DNA of 64,000 bases from Ketobacter alkanivorans. GTDB taxonomy: Bacteria > Pseudomonadota > Gammaproteobacteria > Pseudomonadales > Ketobacteraceae. The DNA lies in assembly GCF_002863865.1 (NCBI RefSeq), contig NZ_CP022684.1, positions 984,931 to 1,048,930 of the forward strand, written 5' to 3'. The position numbers and the translations under genes were made by a program. A model generated the notes under the pieces. The model was not told the origin of the DNA and ran no database searches. It saw only the letters and a list, made by a program, of their open reading frames with translations. Every line of letters starts with the position of its first letter. The stretch's first letter is position 1. Shown piece by piece: positions 47,223 through 59,782 of this stretch.

Positions 47223-47492
47223 CTCGCTTTGAACCTGCTCCCTGATTCTATCCGCCTGGCGTCCATGCCGGCTTCCTTACTCGTCCCTGACTGGCATCCG
47301 ATGCCTAGCTCCTGAACTTCCCTGTTGAACTCTACAAGCTTCCTGCCTGAACTTTCCTGATGCTGGTAATCCGTTACCCGCTAAATCCCTTTATCCCTTC
47401 TTAATCCATTGCAATCCGTTCGGAAACGATTCCTTCGTTTCGCACCAACATCCAGTTGGTTCCTTTTATCCTTTTAACGTCGGCTCCTGCCG
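47199..47492 (-). ncRNA. CsrB-like CsrA/RsmA-sequestering sRNA (long)
   Basis: About 290 nt read from the minus strand (5' end approximate), with about 20 GGA motifs. Several sit in hairpin loops: CGGC-AGGA-GCCG (47481-47492), ACCAAC-TGGAT-GTTGGT (47444-47460), GAAACGA-AGGAA-TCGTTTC (47423-47441), GGTAA-CGGA-TTACC (47365-47378), GGCAT-CGG-ATGCC (47293-47305). The motif density and length resemble CsrB more than RsmZ. A Gac-type box lies ~200 bases upstream. The only long ORF across it (46981-47232) overlaps the terminator and is not credible. Confidence 0.85.
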
Positions 47493-47688
47493 TGGCCACT
47501 ACCCTGTAACCCATCGACACCCTGTCAACGAAAGAAAGTGTACGCCAACGGCACCGGAGAACAATAACCACCATATTAGCTGCCGATAACCCGACTGCTC
47601 ATCCAGAAAATTAACCTATATAATTCAATTACATAGAATACCGTCAGCACCTGATAGCGCACAACTTTTATACAAGAACCTACAGCAC

Positions 47689-47706
47689 TGTGAGATATAT
47701 CGCACA
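47689..47706. promoter_or_regulatory. GacA/UvrY-type box upstream of the long sRNA
   Basis: TGTGAGATATATCGCACA, an imperfect palindrome sharing TGTGAGATAT with the box at 47118. It lies ~200 bases before the inferred 5' end of the long sRNA and just past the rpoS terminator. Confidence 0.65.
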
Positions 47707-47730
47707 ACCGCCCCTCCTCTTTTCCCACAA

Positions 47731-47757
47731 ACAAAAAACGCGCCCGAAGGCGCGTTT
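47731..47757. terminator. Intrinsic terminator after rpoS
   Basis: Stem AAACGCGCC / GGCGCGTTT with a TTCG loop on the minus strand and a T-run after it, 25 bases beyond the rpoS stop. Confidence 0.93.
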
Positions 47758-47781
47758 CATAAGCAATGGCAGTGCTAGGGA

Positions 47782-48780
47782 TTAACCACCAAAAATAGCT
47801 TCCCCAGTCAGACCCTGTTTTTCCAGCAGATCCCGCAACCGCTTGAGAGCTTCCACCTGAATCTGGCGCACTCGTTCACGGGTAAGACCGATCTCCAAGC
47901 CAACCTCTTCCAGAGTGCTCATTTCGTAGCCACGCAAACCAAAACGGCGAGCTATAACTTCACGCTGCTTGGTGGGCAACTGATCCAGCCAGTAATCAAT
48001 GCTATAACGCAGATCGGCGTCCTGCAGTAACTCAGCGGGGTCAGAAACCGTGGTATCGGCGATGGTATCAAGGAGGGATTTGTCGGAATCGTGAGCCATG
48101 GGTGTATCAACGGACGAGACCCGCTCATTGAGGCCCAGCATGCGTTTCACATCATCCAGTGGCTTATCCAGCAGCTCGGCGATTTCCTCGGCACTGGGCT
48201 CGTGATCCAGCTTCTGAGTCAGTTCGCGGGCTGCACGCAGGTAGATGTTGAGCTCTTTGACCACGTGAATGGGCAAACGAATCGTACGGGTTTGGTTCAT
48301 GATGGCCCGTTCGATGGTTTGACGAATCCACCAAGTTGCGTAGGTCGAGAAGCGGAAGCCACGCTCCGGGTCGAACTTTTCCACCGCACGAATCAGGCCC
48401 AGATTACCTTCTTCAATCAGATCCAGCAGGGACAGACCTCGATTCACGTAACGCCGAGCAATCTTCACCACCAGGCGCAGGTTACTTTCAATCATGCGTT
48501 TGCGGGCATCTTCATGGCCACGCAGCGCACGGCGGGCGTAATACACCTCTTCTTCCGGCGTCAGTAGCGGCGAAAAACCGATTTCATTCAGATAAAGCTG
48601 GGTGGCATCCAGCGTTTTCTGCATCCCGGGTTGAGCGGAAAAAGAATCATCGTCGATGTCATCAGCTCCACTGCGTTTATCGCGCAGTTCCGCGGCGCGC
48701 TCTTCAAACGCATCCTCCAGATCTGTGTCCTCTTCTATCAACTCCAAATTTTCGTTGTCATCCCGTTCTGCTTGAATCAT
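47782..48780 (-). CDS. rpoS: RpoS, stationary-phase sigma factor
   Basis: 332 aa. Region 1.2-2 with [31 protein letters not shown], region 2 [62 protein letters not shown], and region 4 [21 protein letters not shown]. General stress/stationary-phase sigma factor. Downstream of nlpD. Csr-type sRNAs lie directly after it; CsrA action on rpoS would be a prediction. Confidence 0.98.
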   Translation of the reverse strand: MIQAERDDNENLELIEEDTDLEDAFEERAAELRDKRSGADDIDDDSFSAQPGMQKTLDATQLYLNEIGFSPLLTPEEEVYYARRALRGHEDARKRMIESNLRLVVKIARRYVNRGLSLLDLIEEGNLGLIRAVEKFDPERGFRFSTYATWWIRQTIERAIMNQTRTIRLPIHVVKELNIYLRAARELTQKLDHEPSAEEIAELLDKPLDDVKRMLGLNERVSSVDTPMAHDSDKSLLDTIADTTVSDPAELLQDADLRYSIDYWLDQLPTKQREVIARRFGLRGYEMSTLEEVGLEIGLTRERVRQIQVEALKRLRDLLEKQGLTGEAIFGG

Positions 48781-48890
48781 CTCTATTCTTCCCGCGCTAT
48801 TTATATTTAGTTGTTATCACCGCCCAGAACTGCGGCCCCGTCCTAATAAAAACTGCTCAATGGCAGTAAAAACAAATTGTTCAATTTCCA

Positions 48891-49658
48891 TCAACGTCTT
48901 GGCAAATACTGCACCGGATTCACCGGCTTGCCGTCACGACGAATTTCAAAGTGCAATTTGTCGCGGTTTGTACCAGTAGAACCTATTTCGGCAATTTTCT
49001 GCCCAGCTTTAGCTGAATCACCTTCTTTTAGCAGTAAGCGGCTGTTGTGGGCATAAGCGCTCAAGTACGTTTCATTGTGCTTGATGATGATTAAGTTGCC
49101 GTAGCCGACCAACCCGGTCCCGCTATAAACCACCTTGCCATCCGCCGCTGCAAATACAGGCTCCCCTTTCTTGCCAGCCAGATCGATACCCTTGTTAACT
49201 TCCCCTGTCAGTGAGTACGCCTCAATCACGGGGCCTTTCGATGGCCAGCTCCAGGACATAATTACCTTGTTATCTCTTTGATTTGCAAATTTTTCTTGGA
49301 CCGGTTTGGTATTGGTTTGCGGTTTCTTATAACGAGTTGCAGGTTTTGAGCTGGAACCGCTGGAGGTGGTTCGAGTTTTATTGACCGTTGTAACGGGAGC
49401 GGAAACCAAGCTGATAACCTGGCCAGGATATATACGGTAAGGGGCCGAAATGCCGTTGCTGCTGGCCAGTTCTTCGTGATCACGATTGTAACGCCAAGCG
49501 ATTGAGTACAAGGTTTCACCAGCACGAACAGTGTGAGAGCCTTGTGTGACGGGGGCTGGAGAGCGGTATACATTTCGATAGGGTTCGTAGCGGGATGGAC
49601 CACAGGAACAAAGCAGCAGTACGAGGATGCTCAGATGTATGCACTTTATAACGGCCAT
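48891..49658 (-). CDS. nlpD: NlpD, LytM-type murein hydrolase activator lipoprotein
   Basis: About 255 aa from the ATG at 49658, which puts a hydrophobic signal and lipobox-like LLCSC (Cys19) at the start; a longer frame from 49700 would bury the signal. LysM domain (TQGSHTVRAGETLYSIAWRYN, ~residues 38-82), Lys/Gln/Thr linker, C-terminal LytM/M23 domain (residues ~145-250). The zinc-site HxH reads KLHFEIR, so the LytM domain is probably non-catalytic, as in E. coli NlpD, which activates AmiC at the septum. Precedes rpoS; the rpoS promoter often lies within this gene. Confidence 0.93.
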   Translation of the reverse strand: MAVIKCIHLSILVLLLCSCGPSRYEPYRNVYRSPAPVTQGSHTVRAGETLYSIAWRYNRDHEELASSNGISAPYRIYPGQVISLVSAPVTTVNKTRTTSSGSSSKPATRYKKPQTNTKPVQEKFANQRDNKVIMSWSWPSKGPVIEAYSLTGEVNKGIDLAGKKGEPVFAAADGKVVYSGTGLVGYGNLIIIKHNETYLSAYAHNSRLLLKEGDSAKAGQKIAEIGSTGTNRDKLHFEIRRDGKPVNPVQYLPRR

Positions 49659-49828
49659 TCTTTCAGACAACACGACGCAGCTCCGACAACCCGCACCCAT
49701 TCAGATCACAAATTCACCTAAATTACTTTAGAATCAAAACTCATAAACCTCTTAGGCTTATTACGACAAAATCTAACTGATTTTTGAACAAAATCACACT
49801 TGCTGATCACTTTATGTTCAATCTTGAG

Positions 49829-50785
49829 CTAACGTCCTGACTCCGTTGAGGCTGAATCAGCGCTGCTGAACCGCTCCAGAGCGAGCACCAACACCACCGC
49901 TACCGCCATCAAAATCAGGCTATAGATAAGATGAGGGTTCTGCCCGGTGAGCTCAAAATATTGTTGTGGCAGCACATTTAATTGCTCCACGGGAACCTGC
50001 TCGCCGTGACTGTTAAGACGGGTGGTGAGGGTATGTTTCCATGGCCACACCTTGTTGAGTGAGCCCAGCATAAAACCGGTCAGCACTGCGAGGGTGAGAT
50101 TATGGTGGTGATGCAGTAACCATGACAACAGACGGGTGAACAACAGCAACCCGACCAAACAACCCGCTGCAAACACAGCCAGACTCATAACATCCAGTGA
50201 TTTCACCGCGCCGATAACGTGAGCATACATACCTAACAACAACAGAATAAAGGATCCAGAGATGCCCGGCAGCACCATAGCGCAGATAGCGATGCTCCCG
50301 GCAATAAACAAGGTAAGCGGATTAAGGGCAATTTCTGTAGGGGAAACTGCCGTGATCCCATACGCGATCAGCGATCCCGCCACCAACGCTGTAACAGTGC
50401 CAATCTGCCAGCGGGGAATCTGTCTGCCAATATGCACCGCAGACACCAGAATCAAACCGAAAAAGAACGACCAAAGCAATTCTGGCTGCGTGTTGAGCAA
50501 ATGCGATATTAATTTGGACAGGGTAAATACGCTGGTAAGGATGCCCAGCATCAGCGCTAGCAGGAAATTACCATTAAAGGAATGCCAAGCGGCTGCAGGC
50601 CCCTGCTTAAACAGCAATGACAGGGTTTTAGGGCCGATTGCACCGATACTGTCGATGAGCGTGGCGTAGATTCCTGTAATAAAGGCAACGGTGCCACCAG
50701 ACACGCCGGGCACGATGTCTGCTGCCCCCATGCCCATACCTTTCACGTATACCCACATGTAGTCTTTAGCAGACAGTTTATCCAT
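49829..50785 (-). CDS. DUF368 membrane protein (PopT-type undecaprenyl-phosphate transporter)
   Basis: 318 aa, ~8-9 membrane segments, with the family signature KGMGMGAADIVPGVSGGTVAFITGIY (residues ~15-40) and the related GSIAICAMVLPGISGSFILLLLGMY (~165-190): two inverted repeats of a GxSG re-entrant type. DUF368 proteins were recently shown to recycle undecaprenyl phosphate across the inner membrane for cell-wall synthesis. It sits between pcm and nlpD in the rpoS locus. No gene for SurE is here. Confidence 0.88.
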   Translation of the reverse strand: MDKLSAKDYMWVYVKGMGMGAADIVPGVSGGTVAFITGIYATLIDSIGAIGPKTLSLLFKQGPAAAWHSFNGNFLLALMLGILTSVFTLSKLISHLLNTQPELLWSFFFGLILVSAVHIGRQIPRWQIGTVTALVAGSLIAYGITAVSPTEIALNPLTLFIAGSIAICAMVLPGISGSFILLLLGMYAHVIGAVKSLDVMSLAVFAAGCLVGLLLFTRLLSWLLHHHHNLTLAVLTGFMLGSLNKVWPWKHTLTTRLNSHGEQVPVEQLNVLPQQYFELTGQNPHLIYSLILMAVAVVLVLALERFSSADSASTESGR

Positions 50786-50831
50786 TGCTCACTACCAGGT
50801 TGAACTTGTTGAACTGGCCGGTTTAGCAGAT

Positions 50832-51506
50832 TCAGCGCAAACCGGAACGAAATGGCACAAAACGCACATCTTCAACAAATTCTTTCTGAAATCCGTCTTC
50901 TGTACGCGTAATGCGATAGAGTTTTTGCTCTTGTTCACCGATGGGGATCACCAGCCGCCCGCCAATGGCAAGCTGATCCAACAGTTCACGAGGTACTTCT
51001 GCCGGTGCAGCCGCCGCCAATATGCCATCGAAGGGGGCTTTCTCTGCCAAACCAACACTGCCATCGGCATAACGAAAGACCACATTGTGGATTTTAAGGG
51101 CACGAATCCGCTTGCGGGCTTTTTCCTGCAGGGCTTTGATGCGCTCAAGGGAGTATATTTCTTTGCAAAAGCGGGCCAGCACCGCGGTTTGATAACCTGA
51201 TCCGGTACCGATCTCGAGCACCTTCTCAAGCGGGCCTGCTTCAATAAGCAGCTCCGTCATACGGGCAACGATATAAGGTTGGGATATTGTCTGATTATTA
51301 CCGATGGGAAGGGCGGTATCTTCATAGGCACGATGGGCCAATGCTTCATCTACAAACAGATGACGGGGCACGCTGCGTATGGCATCGAGCACTTCGAAGT
51401 TGCGAATGCCCTGATCCTGTAGACGCGCAATGAGCCGGTCCCGAGTACGCTGGGACGTCATGCCAATACCGCTGACCCCATTTGATGCCAGAAAAGAATC
51501 GTTCAC
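50832..51506 (-). CDS. pcm: Pcm, L-isoaspartate O-methyltransferase
   Basis: 224 aa. SAM-binding motif [19 protein letters not shown]-terminal [37 protein letters not shown], typical of PCMT. Repairs damaged Asp/Asn residues. The start is a GTG at 51506 with a GAGGA site 7 bases upstream; an internal ATG (codon 16) is less likely. Usually surE lies just upstream; the 126 bases before it hold no such gene here. Confidence 0.95.
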   Translation of the reverse strand: MNDSFLASNGVSGIGMTSQRTRDRLIARLQDQGIRNFEVLDAIRSVPRHLFVDEALAHRAYEDTALPIGNNQTISQPYIVARMTELLIEAGPLEKVLEIGTGSGYQTAVLARFCKEIYSLERIKALQEKARKRIRALKIHNVVFRYADGSVGLAEKAPFDGILAAAAPAEVPRELLDQLAIGGRLVIPIGEQEQKLYRITRTEDGFQKEFVEDVRFVPFRSGLR

Positions 51507-51632
51507 TCGCTGGTCCTCATCCCACTCTTTGTATTCAATCCACCTCCCCCAATTGGCAGGCTTACGCTGAATAAATTCTTGTTATTCAAGTATTTCATTG
51601 TAAAAGAAGGTACCGTAAACGGCGAGTCGAAT

Positions 51633-52670
51633 TCACTCTTTATTTTGCTGCAGGCCTGAAAGATCGTTGAGTTGGGTCAGTTCTCGTAACAATGTGGTTG
51701 CAAACGCCCCCTTCGGGAGCTGGAACTGCAGATGCAGCTGATCATTACACCATTGCCACTGAAAATTCAGGGGTCGCAAGCACAATGAACGCGGCTCTGC
51801 TTTAATCGCAGCCAGACGCAAAAACGCACTGATGGGTGCAGGCAGGCCTTCCTGCTCGGCGCATGGCAACCAGCCGCCTATGTGAATATCCCCACTCTGG
51901 TATCGTGCTTCGAGCACCTCAGACCATGCTGATTCTTGAAAATAGCTCTGACTGCCATCCAGCAGGATAGGATCTTCTGCTTGCCAGCGTGTCCAGCTTT
52001 GTGCCAAAACCCGCTGCCCCAACATGCCGTTAAACCACCAACTGCGCAATGTGGTCAGGGCGCGGCTACGCAGGGCTTTTTCCCGTGGCAGCGCGTTTTG
52101 CTCCACCCAGTGCATGGCCTCTTCAATATTGCCGCTATCGTGCCCGAAACGCTGCGCGCCAAAATAATTGGGCACGCCTGACTCTTTTATAAGAGCCAAT
52201 CGCTGCTCCAATTGATCTTTCCCGACCAGGTTACGGAGCACTATTTGGAAACGATTGGTCTTATGGGTGCCAATACGCAGTTTTTTGTTATGACGAGCGT
52301 AGCGTAGCAGTGTGATGCCCTGCTCTGCCATTGCCACAGCATCGGGTTCGAGGTTTTTACCGGGAAGATGCAAAGAGAACCATTGACTGGTAAGGCCACG
52401 GCGATCTTTTAGCCCTGAGTAAGTAATGGCTCGTTGCGATAAACCAAACAGGCTGGACAAACACTTTACGGTAAAGCGGGTATTTTGATCATCGGTTTGC
52501 AGCAACAGAAACAAATGCTCACCCTCGCCACAGGGTTCGAAGCCCAGCACTTCCTCTACAACAAAATCCTGCGGGAAGGTCTTAAAATCCGCTTGGCAAA
52601 CTGGCGCGCCATAAGCATAAGGAGCCTGATCCAAACCAAAGGCAGGCAACGCCTGATGCTGGATACTCAT
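51633..52670 (-). CDS. truD: TruD, tRNA pseudouridine-13 synthase
   Basis: 345 aa. N-terminal [30 protein letters not shown]; catalytic motif [16 protein letters not shown] with Asp89; [19 protein letters not shown] further on. Isomerises U13 in tRNA-Glu. Its start overlaps the ispF stop by four bases (ATGA), so coupled translation is likely. Confidence 0.96.
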   Translation of the reverse strand: MSIQHQALPAFGLDQAPYAYGAPVCQADFKTFPQDFVVEEVLGFEPCGEGEHLFLLLQTDDQNTRFTVKCLSSLFGLSQRAITYSGLKDRRGLTSQWFSLHLPGKNLEPDAVAMAEQGITLLRYARHNKKLRIGTHKTNRFQIVLRNLVGKDQLEQRLALIKESGVPNYFGAQRFGHDSGNIEEAMHWVEQNALPREKALRSRALTTLRSWWFNGMLGQRVLAQSWTRWQAEDPILLDGSQSYFQESAWSEVLEARYQSGDIHIGGWLPCAEQEGLPAPISAFLRLAAIKAEPRSLCLRPLNFQWQWCNDQLHLQFQLPKGAFATTLLRELTQLNDLSGLQQNKE

Positions 52671-53143
52671 AAGGGATAAATCAAGGCGACGGCATGCACC
52701 GCAATGCCTTCCTTGCGGCCGGTGTAACCCAGTTTTTCGGTGGTCGTGGCTTTTACGTTGACCCCACCCAAGTCGAGCTGCAGATCTTCTGCAATATTCG
52801 CTCGCATCAATGGTATGTGTGGTGCCATTTTGGGGGCCTGCGCAACAATGGTGACATCCACGTTGCCGACCTGGTACCCGGCTGTGCGCACCACCCCCAT
52901 CACATGGCGCAACAACACTCGGCTGTCCGCGCCTTTGTATTGGGCATCGGTATCAGGAAAATGTTGACCGATATCACCCAATGCCGCTGCACCTAGCAAC
53001 GCGTCAGCCAGGGCGTGGAGCGCAACATCGCCATCAGAGTGAGCAACAAAGCCATGCTCAAAGGGAATCGAAACGCCTCCCAGCATTAAATGGTCGCCTT
53101 CTCCAAAGCGATGCACGTCAAATCCGTGGCCAATGCGAAACAT
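52667..53143 (-). CDS. ispF: IspF, 2-C-methyl-D-erythritol 2,4-cyclodiphosphate synthase
   Basis: 158 aa. [64 protein letters not shown] contains the metal-binding Asp-x-His (DVH) and the second His. The C-terminal [28 protein letters not shown] is family-typical. Fifth step of the MEP isoprenoid pathway. 36 bases after ispD. Confidence 0.97.
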   Translation of the reverse strand: MFRIGHGFDVHRFGEGDHLMLGGVSIPFEHGFVAHSDGDVALHALADALLGAAALGDIGQHFPDTDAQYKGADSRVLLRHVMGVVRTAGYQVGNVDVTIVAQAPKMAPHIPLMRANIAEDLQLDLGGVNVKATTTEKLGYTGRKEGIAVHAVALIYPL

Positions 53144-53179
53144 CTGTGTCTACCTTATCGTGTTGCGGCTTATCGGGGT

Positions 53180-53881
53180 TCACTGCTGCTGCATAAACAG
53201 GGCAGCCAGAGGAAGATCTTGTGGATGTGTGATTTTGATGTTGTCATAGTGACCTTCCACCAACAATGGCTGGTGGCCCATTCGCTCCATGGCTCCGGCT
53301 TCGTCAGTTACCATCACGCCTTCTGCCAGCGCGGCCTCAATCGCTTTACGCAAAGCCCCCAAGCGGAATAACTGTGGTGTGAGTGCGTGCCATAGCTGCT
53401 CGCGATCCACTGTCTCGGCGATCTGATTCAAGCGATTGGCTCGCTTCATGGTGTCCCGCACGGGGTTGGCCAATATGCCTCCTACCGCATCAAATTGGTC
53501 GACCTGATCAATCAGTTTGCCAATATCAGCACTGCGTACACAGGGGCGAGCGACATCATGCACCAACACCCAATCTTGTGCATCGCCCACTTCAGACAGG
53601 TAACGCAACCCATTGAGCACCGAATGGCAACGCTCATTGCCGCCGGTCACGGCCTTTATACGCGAATGAGTGGCGATTTTCAGGCCTTGAAAGCGCTTGT
53701 CTTCTGGGCTGATGGCCACTATTACCTGGGCTATATCAGCCAGCTCAAGCAATCGCTCAAGGGTGTTTTCAACAACGGTCTTGCCGTTCAATTCCAGATA
53801 TTGCTTCGGCATCGACGAACCAAAACGCTTCCCCACCCCAGCAGCGGGCACTACACACCAAATTCGCACTGAATTATTCAT
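53180..53881 (-). CDS. ispD: IspD, MEP cytidylyltransferase
   Basis: 233 aa. CVVPAAGVGKRFGSSMPKQYLELNGKTVVENTLERLL (nucleotide-binding GKR motif with Lys), VLVHDVARPCV, and the C-terminal ANIKITHPQDLPLAALFMQ-type block (NIKITHPQDLPLA). Adds CMP to 2-C-methylerythritol 4-phosphate. Six bases after ftsB. Confidence 0.97.
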   Translation of the reverse strand: MNNSVRIWCVVPAAGVGKRFGSSMPKQYLELNGKTVVENTLERLLELADIAQVIVAISPEDKRFQGLKIATHSRIKAVTGGNERCHSVLNGLRYLSEVGDAQDWVLVHDVARPCVRSADIGKLIDQVDQFDAVGGILANPVRDTMKRANRLNQIAETVDREQLWHALTPQLFRLGALRKAIEAALAEGVMVTDEAGAMERMGHQPLLVEGHYDNIKITHPQDLPLAALFMQQQ

Positions 53882-53887
53882 ATCGGG

Positions 53888-54205
53888 TTACGGCTGATTG
53901 TCGTCAATAATAAGGAAAAAGGTTTCATCTTCTTTCACCATTCCCAGTTGGGTGCGCGCCCTTTCTTCCACCGCATCCAATCCTTCTTTGAGGTTTTTTA
54001 CCTCTGCCTGCAAACGCTTATTGCGCTCCTCAGCCAGATAATTCTCTTGTTCCTGGCGCTCGATTTCGCCTTTCAACCGCCAGATATCTGCCAGACTGCC
54101 TTCGCCTATCCACAGCCGCAGCTGCAAAGCAAAGAAACATAGCACCAGCACCCAGAATAAAAACCTGGGAAGGGTGAACCACGTTGGTTGGCTGCTCTCG
54201 GTCAT
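53888..54205 (-). CDS. ftsB: FtsB, cell-division protein
   Basis: 105 aa. Short cytoplasmic N-terminus, one membrane helix (FLFWVLVLCFFALQLRLWI), then a periplasmic coiled coil (LKGEIERQEQENYLAEERNKRLQAEVKNLKEGLDAVEERARTQLGMVKEDETFF). Partner of FtsL/FtsQ in the divisome. The eno-ftsB-ispD order is standard in gammaproteobacteria. Confidence 0.94.
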   Translation of the reverse strand: MTESSQPTWFTLPRFLFWVLVLCFFALQLRLWIGEGSLADIWRLKGEIERQEQENYLAEERNKRLQAEVKNLKEGLDAVEERARTQLGMVKEDETFFLIIDDNQP

Positions 54206-54314
54206 GATGATTTACTGTGGCGCAAGGTGAGTATGCGCATAAGAATGGAGCTTTAGGTAAGAATGGTCAAGCCACCCCGGCCAATGGATGACCTGAGGGC
54301 GGTACGCAGAGATG

Positions 54315-54346
54315 AACAGGACGGATGGAGTATCCTTCCGTCCTGT
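54315..54346. terminator. Possible terminator after eno
   Basis: 11-bp inverted repeat AACAGGACGGA / TCCGTCCTGTT, ~25 bases after the eno stop, but with no clear T-run, so its strength is doubtful. Confidence 0.5.
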
Positions 54347-54370
54347 TAGCTGCCGTCACGCAGGTTCGGC

Positions 54371-55696
<1,326 letters not shown>

Positions 55697-55731
55697 TCAA
55701 TTGGTTATAAATATAAATCGGTGTGTATTGA

Positions 55732-58293
<2,562 letters not shown>

Positions 58294-58402
58294 TCAGTTT
58301 GCGTAGGGACCGCCAATGCAGGATCGGCCATCGCCCGGCTCGGAATGGACGGCAATTCTACCCGATTAGGGGGGCAGACTCAATCGCGAGCGCGCAGGAG
58401 CC

Positions 58403-59755
58403 TTAGCCGCCTCGCACCCAATCCAGCAACAAGCCATCTTCACGGCTGTGCGGCTCAAAGCCTGCGCACACCAGCAGGCCGGGAAGCCCCGCAATTCGCT
58501 CACCGCTGTACACAATGGGCCAAATACCCCGCAACCAGGGCGGCACACCCATTTCCTGAAAGATGTCTTTAAGGGGTTTAGACGGCCGACCAGGCATTGT
58601 CAGGCGCTCGCCTCCTTGACGAAAGCCGATGCAAAGCGGTGCCTGCCGGAGAACCTCCCGTGAAAACGGGGTTGATTGGCCATTTGACCCGAGGCCACCA
58701 CTAAGACAGCCATAAGGCAACCTGATTGGCTCAAATGGAATAGAAAAGGGGATAGATTCCTGTTCACCGCCGGGTAGATTCAGATCCATGCAATACAGCA
58801 CAGACTGGAACCGGCGTACACAACAGGAGCCCCACTCCACACGGGGCTGGGCATCTTCTGCCGCCATCATTACCTCGGCCTCGATCCGGCCCAGCACCAC
58901 CTCACTGGGTGGCTGAAACCCCTGCTGTCGCAACCAATAACGCAACAGATTATTGCGACGCGGGCTGCTCAGGGGCTCCAATCTGCTTAAGGAAAGCCCG
59001 CCATCGGCTCTGGGCAACCCCAGATCCAGCTCCGCCAGCTGCGCCAACAGTTCTGATGATTCCTGACACAACCTGGCGGAGCGGGCCAGGGTCTGATTTA
59101 AGCGGGGGTGCTGTTGCCGCCAACGCGGCAAAATACGATTACGCAGAAAGTTGCGCTCAAAGCTGTCATCCTGATTGCTGGGATCTTCAATCCATTTGAG
59201 CTTGTGGTGGTTGGCGTAGCGCTCCAGCTGCTCGCGATCAAGTTCCAACAGCGGCCTTACCACACGATAATCACGACGCTGACTAACCCTGGCCATGGCA
59301 CCCAGGCCAAGAGGGCCACTGCCCCGCGCCAGGCGCTGCAACAGTGTTTCTACCTGATCATCCCGATGATGGGCCAACATCAGCACCTCGCCAGCCCCGA
59401 CCTGCTCATCAAAACAGTGATAACGAGCAAGCCGCGCCTGTTGCTCTAAACTGGCAGCGCCCTGGTCTACGGTTACCGTGAGGCAGTCAAGCTCTACCTG
59501 CCATTGCTTGCAGACTTGCTGACAGTGCTGCTGCCAGCTTTGGGCTTGCGGCAATAACTGGTGATTGACATGGATGGCGCGCAGAGGCTGGGCTTTACCC
59601 CGCCCCGATGGGCGAGCCTGCTGCCAAGCCACCAGCATATGCAGCAACACCGTAGAATCGAGGCCACCGCTGTACCCCACATGAATACGGCAAGGCCCCG
59701 GCATGAATGCCAGGGCCTGCTCGATCAACTGAATGTAGGTGTTGTCAGTATTCAA
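58403..59755 (-). CDS. tilS: TilS, tRNA(Ile)-lysidine synthase
   Basis: 450 aa. P-loop pyrophosphatase motif VGYSGGLDSTVLLHMLVAW; HHRDDQVETLLQRLARGSGPLGLGAM; C-terminal TilS domain ending RIAGLPGLLVCAGFEPHSREDG. Modifies C34 of the AUA-reading tRNA-Ile to lysidine. accA, often adjacent to tilS in gammaproteobacteria, is absent. It follows the GldG-like gene by 27 bases. Confidence 0.95.
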   Translation of the reverse strand: MNTDNTYIQLIEQALAFMPGPCRIHVGYSGGLDSTVLLHMLVAWQQARPSGRGKAQPLRAIHVNHQLLPQAQSWQQHCQQVCKQWQVELDCLTVTVDQGAASLEQQARLARYHCFDEQVGAGEVLMLAHHRDDQVETLLQRLARGSGPLGLGAMARVSQRRDYRVVRPLLELDREQLERYANHHKLKWIEDPSNQDDSFERNFLRNRILPRWRQQHPRLNQTLARSARLCQESSELLAQLAELDLGLPRADGGLSLSRLEPLSSPRRNNLLRYWLRQQGFQPPSEVVLGRIEAEVMMAAEDAQPRVEWGSCCVRRFQSVLYCMDLNLPGGEQESIPFSIPFEPIRLPYGCLSGGLGSNGQSTPFSREVLRQAPLCIGFRQGGERLTMPGRPSKPLKDIFQEMGVPPWLRGIWPIVYSGERIAGLPGLLVCAGFEPHSREDGLLLDWVRGG

Positions 59756-59782
59756 ATTAATAGATCAATTTATTCAGCACAG

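Noticed and set aside
46981..47232. 83-codon plus-strand frame across the sRNA region
   Set aside because: Runs through the long sRNA's terminator and GGA-rich opposite strand, has no ribosome site, and its peptide shows no recognisable pattern.
54315..54346. Strong terminator after eno
   Set aside because: The inverted repeat is good, but the T-run expected after it on the minus strand is missing, so it is kept only as a possible terminator.
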